From NCBI GenBank assembly GCA_902520685.1, contig CABYPE010000002.1, positions 1 through 64,000 on the forward strand: a stretch of DNA of 64,000 nucleotides, in the 5' to 3' direction. A model generated the notes under the pieces. That model made no database searches, was not told the DNA's origin, and saw nothing but the letters and a program-made list of their open reading frames with translations. The first letter of the stretch is position 1, and every line of letters starts with the position of its first letter. A program made the translations under genes and the position numbers. The DNA is from an uncultured Pelagibacteraceae bacterium. GTDB taxonomy: Bacteria > Pseudomonadota > Alphaproteobacteria > Pelagibacterales > Pelagibacteraceae. Positions 44,309 to 52,743 of the stretch are shown here, in pieces.

Positions 44309-47306
44309 TTAATCTTTTGTTCTCCTTATCTAAGAAAACTGGATCAGCAACAGTTACATTTATATTCTTTTTTTCCATCGGTATTATCAATTTTTGTCCC
44401 ATCATATTTTTTCCACCTCTAACAACACCTAAAGCTATAGATTTTTTAAGGTTGGGACTGTAATAGCTCGATGTTACATGACCTAACATTTCTATAGGTG
44501 ATTTATTTATATCAGCAACTATTTGTGCTCCTTCTTCTAATACTTCATTAGGATTATCAGTTAATAATCCAACTAGTTGTTTTCTATCTTTTCTAATAGT
44601 GTCTGATCTATATAATGATCTTTTCCCAATAAAATCGTACTTCTTTTTACTTACAATCCAATCCATTTGTAAATCAATTGGTGTCATAGTTGCATCTGTA
44701 TCTTGACCAACAATTATAAAACCTTTTTCAGCCCGAAGTAAGTGCATTGTCTCAGTTCCGTATGGTGTAATATTAAAATCTGTTCCTGCTTCCATACATT
44801 TTTCCCAAACTGATTTACCATAATTAGCCTGGACATTAATTTCATAACTATGTTCTCCTGTGAAACTAATTCTCATAACTCTGCAATTAATTTTACCAAT
44901 TTTTGCATTCTTAAATGACATATGTGTAAAGCTTTCGTCTGAAAAATCTAAATCTGGAATAACCTCACTTACAATTTTTTTACTATTTGGACCACAAACA
45001 CTCACTGTTGCAAAATGATCTGTTACCGAAGTTAAATAAACATCTAATTCAGGCCATTCTGTTTGTAGGTAATCTTCCAATTTACCCATTACATTAGCTG
45101 CCCCACCTGTTGTTGTTGTCATAATATAATGATTTTCACCTAATCGAGTAGTAACACCATCATCGTAAACCATACCATCATCATTGAGCATCAGACCATA
45201 TCGACATTTACCAACTGCAAGTTTTGACCAAGCATTTGTGTAAACACGATTTAAAAATTCAGAAGCATCAGTTCCTTGAATATCAATTTTACCAAGAGTA
45301 GACGCATCCAAAATTCCAGCACTTTCCCTTGCTGCTTTACTTTCTCTTTGGACAGCTTCGTGCATACTTTCATTTTCTTTTGGATAATACCAAGCTCTTT
45401 TCCATTGGCCTACATTTTCAAACTCTGCTTTATGTTCAGCATGCCAATCGTGGATTGGAGTTTTTCTAAATATATCAAAATATTCTCCAATATTTCTTCC
45501 AACTATAGTTCCGAATGTTAAAGGAGTGTAGGGTGGTCTAAAAGTTGTAGTACCTAGCTCACCCATTTTAGCTCCAGCAATTTCTGAAATAATTCCAAGA
45601 GCATGCATATTTCCTAGTTTACCTTGATCTGTTCCCATTCCTGTGGTTGTGTATCTTTTAACGTGTTCGATTGATCTAAAACCTTCTCTTAAAGCTAATT
45701 TAATATCTTTTGCGGTTGCATCATTTTGATAATCTACAAAAGATTTTGTTTTACCCAAAATTTTATCTGATGGTAATAGCCAAATGTTTCTTTTTGATTT
45801 GTTAGTCGAGGATGAAATCTCTAAGTTATCATATTCAGTATTTTCTATATTTAAATAATCAATTAATGATTTTGGAGTATTTATTAAAATTTCATCTAAA
45901 GTAAAATCACCATTACATGCCCCAATACTTAATTGATCTGATGGATAAATATTTGGTATAAACACTTGATCATCTTCTCTAAATTTTAATTTTCCTCCAG
46001 ATTGAGTAAATAAATGAACTGCTGGTGTCCATCCTCCAGAGACACCTAGACAATCACAAGATAAAACTGTTTTAGAACCTACAACTTTTTGTCCATCTTT
46101 AGAAAGGGGCATTATAGAAATTTTATTAATTCTCTTATAACCAGAAGTATCTGTTACTGTGTAACCTTTAAAAATCTTAATATTATTTTTTTCTACTTCA
46201 TAAATAAGTTTAGAATTCACTTCCTCTCTATTATCAATTATAGCCTCAATATTAATTCCTTTTTGAATAAGACTAATAGCTGTCTCATATGCACTATCAT
46301 TATTAGTAAAAAGGATATTTTTTTCACCACAAGCTACTCCAAAATAGTCAGAATATCTTTTAATTGCTGAAGAAAGTAAGATTCCTGGACGATCATTGTT
46401 ATCAAATATCATAGGCCTTTCTATTGATCCCGTAGCTGTGATTACTTTTTTGGCTCTTATTTTAAGTAGCTTGTGTCTTGTTTTATCTTTTCTTTGATTA
46501 ATAGGTAAATGATCAGTCAAACTTTCACGTGCCAATAAGAAATTATAACCATGATAAGCAGCAACACTTGTCCTTGTTTTTATCTCTAAATTTTTTAATT
46601 TCTTTATTTCATTGATTTCTTTTTCTAACCAAGAACCTGAATTCTGATTATTAATTTTAAAATGATCTGAATCTTGGTATATAGTAGAACCTCCAAGATT
46701 TGGTTTTTCTTCTAATAAGATTGTCCTTAAACCATTTTTAGCAGCTACTTTAGCAGCCATGATTCCTGAAATACCAGCTCCAATTATCAAAACATCACAA
46801 TGAATATATTTATGCTCATAAATATCTGGATCTGGTTTAGTTGGTGATTTACCTAAACCTGCAGATCTTCTTATGAAATATTCATATTTTTCCCAAAAAC
46901 TTGCAGGCCACATAAAAGTTTTATAATAAAATCCCGCAGGCAGTAGCGGTGATAAAAGATTGTTAATTCCACCAATATCAAAGTTTACACTTGGCCAGCA
47001 ATTTTGACTTGAAGCTTCTAACCCTTCATATATTTCAATTTCAGTTGCTCTGACATTGGGTTCTGTTCTAGATGAATCATTATGTAGTTGGACAATAGCA
47101 TTTGGTTCCTCTGAACCAGCAGTCATAATACCTCTTGGTCTATGGTATTTAAAACTTCTTCCAACTAAATGAATATTATTTGCTAAAAGAGCAGAGGCTA
47201 GTGTATCACCTTTAAAACCATAATAAGTTGATCTATTAAATTTAAATGAAATTCTATAAGTTTCATCGATTGCTTTTCCTGTTTTTACTCTTAAATTTTT
47301 TGTCAT
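44301..47306 (-). CDS. soxA: Sarcosine oxidase alpha subunit
   Basis: 1001 aa; NAD/FAD GAGISGIMAAKVAAKNG; C-terminal aminomethyltransferase (GcvT-like) domain. Confidence 0.96.
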   Translation of the reverse strand: MTKNLRVKTGKAIDETYRISFKFNRSTYYGFKGDTLASALLANNIHLVGRSFKYHRPRGIMTAGSEEPNAIVQLHNDSSRTEPNVRATEIEIYEGLEASSQNCWPSVNFDIGGINNLLSPLLPAGFYYKTFMWPASFWEKYEYFIRRSAGLGKSPTKPDPDIYEHKYIHCDVLIIGAGISGIMAAKVAAKNGLRTILLEEKPNLGGSTIYQDSDHFKINNQNSGSWLEKEINEIKKLKNLEIKTRTSVAAYHGYNFLLARESLTDHLPINQRKDKTRHKLLKIRAKKVITATGSIERPMIFDNNDRPGILLSSAIKRYSDYFGVACGEKNILFTNNDSAYETAISLIQKGINIEAIIDNREEVNSKLIYEVEKNNIKIFKGYTVTDTSGYKRINKISIMPLSKDGQKVVGSKTVLSCDCLGVSGGWTPAVHLFTQSGGKLKFREDDQVFIPNIYPSDQLSIGACNGDFTLDEILINTPKSLIDYLNIENTEYDNLEISSSTNKSKRNIWLLPSDKILGKTKSFVDYQNDATAKDIKLALREGFRSIEHVKRYTTTGMGTDQGKLGNMHALGIISEIAGAKMGELGTTTFRPPYTPLTFGTIVGRNIGEYFDIFRKTPIHDWHAEHKAEFENVGQWKRAWYYPKENESMHEAVQRESKAARESAGILDASTLGKIDIQGTDASEFLNRVYTNAWSKLAVGKCRYGLMLNDDGMVYDDGVTTRLGENHYIMTTTTGGAANVMGKLEDYLQTEWPELDVYLTSVTDHFATVSVCGPNSKKIVSEVIPDLDFSDESFTHMSFKNAKIGKINCRVMRISFTGEHSYEINVQANYGKSVWEKCMEAGTDFNITPYGTETMHLLRAEKGFIIVGQDTDATMTPIDLQMDWIVSKKKYDFIGKRSLYRSDTIRKDRKQLVGLLTDNPNEVLEEGAQIVADINKSPIEMLGHVTSSYYSPNLKKSIALGVVRGGKNMMGQKLIIPMEKKNINVTVADPVFLDKENKRLNA

Positions 47307-47309
47307 TAA

Positions 47310-47585
47310 TTATTCTATAGGTGGTTTTTCACCCATCTTATAAACTGCTTTTATTTCATCATTTGAAGTATCACGAACCATATTAAACCACTTTCTACAT
47401 CCATGTGAATGGTTCCATCTTTCAAACTGTATTCCTTTAATATTTTTTCTCATAAAAAGATATTCTGCCCACTCATCATCACTAAGTTCAGTAGGCTGTT
47501 TAGGTCTTACGATATGTGCTTCACCACCAGCTTTAAATTCACTTTGTTCTCTTTCTCCACAATACGGACAATTAATTATAAACAT
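47310..47585 (-). CDS. soxD: Sarcosine oxidase delta subunit
   Basis: CPYCGEREQSEFKAGGEAHIVRP. Confidence 0.95.
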   Translation of the reverse strand: MFIINCPYCGEREQSEFKAGGEAHIVRPKQPTELSDDEWAEYLFMRKNIKGIQFERWNHSHGCRKWFNMVRDTSNDEIKAVYKMGEKPPIE

Positions 47586-48838
47586 TAGTGTGCTACAGCT
47601 GCTGCACCATGTTCGTCCACAAGATCACCACTAACGAATCTGTTTATGTTAAAAGCAGCATTTAGTTTGTGAGGTTCATCATTAGCTATAGTATGAGCAA
47701 ATAAATCACCTGATCCAGGTGTTGCTTTAAACCCTCCAGTTCCCCAACCACAATTAAAATACAAACCTTTAATAGAAGTTTTGCTTATTATTGGACTAGC
47801 ATCAGGACAAATATCAACAATTCCTCCCCATTGTCTTAACATTCTCATTCGACTGAATATTGGATATAATTCTAAAATCGCATTTAAAGTTCCCTCAACA
47901 ATGTCATGACTTCCTTTTTGAGAGTAAGACACATAATCATCAGTTCCAGCGCCAATCACCAGCTCTCCCTTGTCAGATTGACTAACATAAGCATGAACAG
48001 CATTAGACATAACAACAGTATCAATAATTGGTTTAACAGGTTCAGAAACTAAAGCTTGTAAAGGTTTACTTTCTAGTGGAAGTTTTAAACCTGCCATATT
48101 TGCAATAACACTTGAATGTCCAGCTGCAGCAACACCAATTTTATTTGTTTTTATAAAACCTTTTGTTGTTTCTAAGCCTTCAACAGTATCGCCATTTCTT
48201 TTGATACCCTTAACTTCACAATTTTGAATAATATCAACACCCATTTCATCAGCACCTCTTGCATAGCCCCAAGCAACAGCATCATGCCTTGCAGTACCAG
48301 CTCTTCTTTGTAAAGTTCCTCCTAAAACAGGATATCTTATGTCTGGAGATGTATTAATTATTGGGCAAAATTTTTTAACTTCATCAGTTGATAAATAGAC
48401 AGCATCAATACCATTCAATCGATTAGCATGAGTTCTTCTTTTTAAATCTCTAACATCCTGAAGGTTATGAGCTAAATTCATAACTCCTCTTTGACTAAAC
48501 ATTATATTATAATTTAATTCTTGTGATAATCCTTCCCAGATTTTTAAAGCATGATCATAAAGACCTGCACTTGCATCCCATAAATAATTTGATCTTATAA
48601 TTGTTGTATTTCTTCCAGTGTTACCACCACCAATCCATCCTTTTTCTAAGACAGCAATATTTTTCATATTATGCTTTTTTGCTAAGTAATAAGCAGTAGC
48701 TAAACCATGACCTCCACCACCAACAATAACAGCTTCATATTCTTTTTTAGGTGTAGGATCTTTCCATGCTTTCCCCCAATTCTCATGGTAAGAAAATGCA
48801 TTTTTGATAAGTGAAAAAATTGAGTATTTTTTTTTCAT
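47585..48838 (-). CDS. soxB: Sarcosine oxidase beta subunit (Met at 48838 preferred over 48871)
   Basis: [52 protein letters not shown]. Confidence 0.96.
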   Translation of the reverse strand: MKKKYSIFSLIKNAFSYHENWGKAWKDPTPKKEYEAVIVGGGGHGLATAYYLAKKHNMKNIAVLEKGWIGGGNTGRNTTIIRSNYLWDASAGLYDHALKIWEGLSQELNYNIMFSQRGVMNLAHNLQDVRDLKRRTHANRLNGIDAVYLSTDEVKKFCPIINTSPDIRYPVLGGTLQRRAGTARHDAVAWGYARGADEMGVDIIQNCEVKGIKRNGDTVEGLETTKGFIKTNKIGVAAAGHSSVIANMAGLKLPLESKPLQALVSEPVKPIIDTVVMSNAVHAYVSQSDKGELVIGAGTDDYVSYSQKGSHDIVEGTLNAILELYPIFSRMRMLRQWGGIVDICPDASPIISKTSIKGLYFNCGWGTGGFKATPGSGDLFAHTIANDEPHKLNAAFNINRFVSGDLVDEHGAAAVAH

Positions 48839-48901
48839 ATAATTTTGAATAATTACTTTATAAATACACAATATTCAATACAATCAAAAGTACCAAAATA
48901 T

Positions 48902-48993
48902 GGAAGAGTGGGTGAGAGGCTTAAACCAGTCGTTTGCTAAATGACCGTGCGAGGAAACTTGTACCGAGGGTTCGAATCCCTCCTCTTCCGCCA
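48902..48993 (+). tRNA. tRNA-Ser (anticodon GCU), CCA encoded
   Basis: 7-bp acceptor GGAAGAG/CTCTTCC, anticodon stem GTCGT/ATGAC with loop TTGCTAA, long variable arm, T-arm GGTTCGAATCCC, 3' G + CCA. Confidence 0.95.
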
Positions 48994-49059
48994 GTAAATT
49001 ACTTTTTAATCTCAAAATTGAAAAAACAATAATTTAATAAAAAATTAAAAAGTCGATTT

Positions 49060-49072
49060 TAAATTTCAAAAT
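49060..49072. repeat. 13-bp direct repeat TAAATTTCAAAAT, left copy
   Basis: Identical to 52731-52743; the two copies bracket the asnB/NTase/Ppd cassette. Confidence 0.5.
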
Positions 49073-49087
49073 GATACAACGATCATC

Positions 49088-50956
49088 ATGTGTGGAATTG
49101 TTGGTATAGTTGATCCTTTAAACAAATTTGAGAATAAGAAAAGATTAATAAAAGAATTAAATGATTCACTAATTCATCGTGGTCCAGATGACTCAGGATA
49201 CTATAGTGATCATTTGTTGAGTTTAGGTTTTAGAAGATTATCAATAATTGATCTAGAAAATGGAAATCAACCAATTATTAAACATAACATAGTCACTATT
49301 TTCAACGGTGAAATATACAATTATATCCAATTAAGAAATGAATTAATTGAATTAGGTGCAGAATTTTATTCTAAAAGTGATAGCGAAGTTGTTGCTAATG
49401 CTTTTTTATTTTGGGGAATAGAGTGTTTAAAAAAATTTGATGGGATGTTTGCGATTTGTTTTTATGATCGAAATAAAAAAAAAATTTTTCTCGCAAGAGA
49501 TAGAATGGGTATAAAGCCACTTCATTATACCATCGTAAACGATACATTATTTTTTTCTTCAGAAGTATTAACTTTAAGTAAAATTCCTGGATTTAAAAAA
49601 GAAATTAATTTGAATGCAGTATCTTCATATTTATCATTTAGATATCCTGTAGATGATGACAATTTATTTTTTAAAAGAATTTATAGAGTACAAAGTGGAT
49701 CTTATATAAAAGTTAATTTAGACAACTCAATAACTTTGAAAAAACAAAAATATTGGGACATACCTCAAAATAATAATGAGTATAATTCATCAGATACAAA
49801 ACATAATGAAGAAAAGTTAGATAGTTTGCTTCAAAACTCAGTAAATAATCAGTTAGTTAGTGATGTACCATTAGGAGTTTTGCTATCGGGTGGTCTTGAC
49901 TCATCATTAATAGCATCAATTGCCTCAAAATATAAAGAACAATTAAACACATATTCAGTATCGTTTCTTGAAAAAGATTATGATGAAAGTAATAAAGCTA
50001 AACTGGTATCAAAGCATATTGGATCTAAACATTATGATTTAAAAATTGATAAAAATTTTTTTTTAGAAAATTTACAAACTATAATCGATATAAAAGGTTC
50101 TCCAGCATCTATTCCACATGAGTTTGCACTTTATTGTTTATGTAAAGAAATTAAAAAAGAGGTTTCAGTTCTACTTAGTGGAGAAGGCGCTGATGAATTT
50201 TTTGGTGGTTACTCTAGAGTTCAAAAATCAGCTTTTGATTTTAATAAGACCAATCTTTTTTTTGGAAATTTTAATAAGAAGAAATTTTTTAATTTTTTTT
50301 TAGATCGCTATAAATGGTTTTCTGTTAAAGAAAAAAATATATTATTTTCTACTGATTCAAAAAAAATAATTGATAATGAATTAGTTTATAGGCCATTTGA
50401 AAATATTTTTAAGAAATCAAACAAAAATCAAACCTATAATATAATTCTAGAGTCTTTTCAGACAAATCATATTAAAGCTCTTTTAGATAGACTTGATTTA
50501 ATGTCGATGAAATCAGGAATAGAGGCAAGAGTCCCTTTTTTAGACCATAAAATAATAGAGTTTATTAACAGTTTATCATTTAATAATAAAATTAAATGGA
50601 AGTCTCCAATACATAAATATTTAAGTTTTTTATCATCAAGTGAAAAATATACAGAAATAAACGACACAAATAAATTTTTGTTAAGATCATGCTCTAAAAA
50701 ATACTTACCCAAGAGTACTACCAGTGAAAAAAAACTTGGTTTTCCTCTCCCAATGAACGATTGGATGAAAGATGAAAAGATAAAGCAAATTTATATGGAT
50801 AATGAGACATTAAATAGAGGAATTTTTGATAAAAAATTTTTATTAGAACTGTTTGATTTTAACAATAAGAAAAAAACAAATTCAAATTTTGATTTTTCAG
50901 GAAAGAAAATTTGGATGTTAGTTAATATAGAGTTATGGATTAGAAAATTTTTATAA
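49088..50956 (+). CDS. asnB: Asparagine synthase (glutamine-hydrolysing) family protein
   Basis: MCGIVGIVDP class II glutaminase; LSGGLDSSLIASIA PP-loop. Confidence 0.9.
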   Translation: MCGIVGIVDPLNKFENKKRLIKELNDSLIHRGPDDSGYYSDHLLSLGFRRLSIIDLENGNQPIIKHNIVTIFNGEIYNYIQLRNELIELGAEFYSKSDSEVVANAFLFWGIECLKKFDGMFAICFYDRNKKKIFLARDRMGIKPLHYTIVNDTLFFSSEVLTLSKIPGFKKEINLNAVSSYLSFRYPVDDDNLFFKRIYRVQSGSYIKVNLDNSITLKKQKYWDIPQNNNEYNSSDTKHNEEKLDSLLQNSVNNQLVSDVPLGVLLSGGLDSSLIASIASKYKEQLNTYSVSFLEKDYDESNKAKLVSKHIGSKHYDLKIDKNFFLENLQTIIDIKGSPASIPHEFALYCLCKEIKKEVSVLLSGEGADEFFGGYSRVQKSAFDFNKTNLFFGNFNKKKFFNFFLDRYKWFSVKEKNILFSTDSKKIIDNELVYRPFENIFKKSNKNQTYNIILESFQTNHIKALLDRLDLMSMKSGIEARVPFLDHKIIEFINSLSFNNKIKWKSPIHKYLSFLSSSEKYTEINDTNKFLLRSCSKKYLPKSTTSEKKLGFPLPMNDWMKDEKIKQIYMDNETLNRGIFDKKFLLELFDFNNKKKTNSNFDFSGKKIWMLVNIELWIRKFL

Positions 50957-51651
50957 TGCAAGCAATAATATTAGCAGCAGGAGTTGGTTCTAGAATAAAG
51001 AAATTTAGCCTAAAAAAACATAAATCTTTAATTAAAATTGGAAATAAATCTTTGTTAACTCGAATGGTAGATTATTTAGTTGATATAAACATAAATGACA
51101 TTTTAATTGTTACAGGATACAAAAGTGAACAAATAAAAAGTGAAATTAAAACAAAAGCAAAATATATTTATTTTCCAAGATATAGATCGTCTAATAATCT
51201 ACAAACATTATTACATGTAAGAAATAAAATAAAGGGTCCTTTTTTATGCTTATTTTCAGATATTTTTTTTGATAAAAAAATTTTGTTGAATTTAAAAAAC
51301 AATAAAAAGGATATTTGTTTAGCTATTGATACTAGAAAAGTAAGAAAAGACACAATGAGAATTATAAAAAAAAATGATAAAATAATTGATATAGGGTCAC
51401 AAATTGATGTTTCAGATGGTGATGGAAATTTTATAGGTATTGCAAAATTTTCTAAAATGGGTGCAACAAATCTAAAAAAGAGTTTAAATTATTATAAAAA
51501 TAATTATAAAGATTATTATACTTTAGCGTTAAAACGATTGATTAAAAAAAAGAAAAAAGTTAATTATCTAGATGTTAAATCTTTATTTTGGACTGAAATT
51601 GATTTTTATAAAGATTATTTAAAATTAAAAAAAAAATATGAAATCAAGTAA
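50956..51651 (+). CDS. Nucleotidyltransferase, resembling the PEP-mutase-associated CTP/phosphonate nucleotidyltransferase (PntC-like) group
   Basis: IILAAGVGSRI N-terminus, FLCLFSDIFFDKKIL, GDGNFIGIAKFSKMGA; translationally coupled to asnB and the ThDP decarboxylase. Confidence 0.7.
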   Translation: MQAIILAAGVGSRIKKFSLKKHKSLIKIGNKSLLTRMVDYLVDININDILIVTGYKSEQIKSEIKTKAKYIYFPRYRSSNNLQTLLHVRNKIKGPFLCLFSDIFFDKKILLNLKNNKKDICLAIDTRKVRKDTMRIIKKNDKIIDIGSQIDVSDGDGNFIGIAKFSKMGATNLKKSLNYYKNNYKDYYTLALKRLIKKKKKVNYLDVKSLFWTEIDFYKDYLKLKKKYEIK

Positions 51652-52726
51652 ATTTTTAGATGTATTTTATAAAAATAAAATAAGATATTTTTCTGGTGTT
51701 CCAGACTCTTGCTTATCTGAATTAATTAATTCCCTGATGTCAAAAAGATATAATAAAAAATTTAAACATACTATTGCTCCTAATGAAGGAATTGCCATCT
51801 CTTTAGCTGCTGGTAATTATTTAGCTACTAATCAAGTTCCTTGTATTTATTTACAAAATTCAGGTTTTGGGAATGCTACAGATCCAATTACAAACCTTTG
51901 TTCACGAAATGTTTATGATATTCCATTAATTTTGATAATAGGTTGGCGTGGTAAACCAGGAACAAAAGACGAGCCTCAACACATAATGCAAGGTACAAGT
52001 ATACGTAAGTCGCTTAAGAATTTTAACATAAGTTATTATGATTCTGCAAAAATAAATTTAAATAAATTATCAAAAATTATTAATCAAACTAAAAAAAAAA
52101 ATAGAATTACAGCAATATTAGTGGCTAAAAATTATTTTGATAAAATTAATCAAAAATATAGAAAAAAAAATTTTATTAAGAGATCTGAAGCTATCAATTC
52201 ACTGCTAACCAATTTAAAAATAGATTATAAAATTGTTTCATCTACAGGTTTTAATTCAAGAGAGATTTTGTTACAAAATTCTATTAAAAAAACTGCTTTC
52301 TATTTAATTGGTGCTATGGGTCATACTTTGGGTGTATCTTTGGGGTCTCTTAATCATAAAAATAAAACTCTTGTATGTGTTGATGGTGATGGATCTTTTT
52401 ATATGCATCAAGGAAGTTTTGCTCTTTTAAAAAAAAATCATAGGTTAGTTTATTTACTTTTAGATAACTCATCACATGAAAGCGTAGGAGTAGTAAATAT
52501 TGATTATAAATTAAAAAGTTTTAAAGATTTCGCTAAATCTGTAGGTTTCAAAAAATATGTGAAAATAGATAAATTAAGCCAACTTGATAAGTGTTTTAAG
52601 AGTTTAGTATTAAAAAATTTACCAATTTTTATCCATGTTAAAACCTCGATTGAAGTTAACAAAAATTTACCAAGACCTACTCTAAAAGAACTTCAAAAAT
52701 TTAAGAATGATTTTATAAAAGAATAA
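51638..52726 (+). CDS. Phosphonopyruvate decarboxylase-like ThDP enzyme
   Basis: SGVPDSCLSELI, NEGIAISLAAGNYLAT, GWRGKPGTKDEPQHIMQG, DGDGSFYMHQGS...LLLDNSSHESVG (ThDP motif). Confidence 0.82.
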   Translation: MKSSKFLDVFYKNKIRYFSGVPDSCLSELINSLMSKRYNKKFKHTIAPNEGIAISLAAGNYLATNQVPCIYLQNSGFGNATDPITNLCSRNVYDIPLILIIGWRGKPGTKDEPQHIMQGTSIRKSLKNFNISYYDSAKINLNKLSKIINQTKKKNRITAILVAKNYFDKINQKYRKKNFIKRSEAINSLLTNLKIDYKIVSSTGFNSREILLQNSIKKTAFYLIGAMGHTLGVSLGSLNHKNKTLVCVDGDGSFYMHQGSFALLKKNHRLVYLLLDNSSHESVGVVNIDYKLKSFKDFAKSVGFKKYVKIDKLSQLDKCFKSLVLKNLPIFIHVKTSIEVNKNLPRPTLKELQKFKNDFIKE

Positions 52727-52730
52727 ATTG

Positions 52731-52743
52731 TAAATTTCAAAAT
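52731..52743. repeat. 13-bp direct repeat TAAATTTCAAAAT, right copy
   Basis: Identical to 49060-49072; just after the cassette and touching the end of slt. Confidence 0.5.

Noticed and set aside
45276-46370. ORFs antisense to soxA (45276-45521, 46089-46370)
   Set aside because: Opposite strong coding sequence; chance open frames
48871-48901. Glycine/SAM-type riboswitch upstream of soxB
   Set aside because: Gap between soxB and tRNA-Ser is too short and shows no conserved aptamer core
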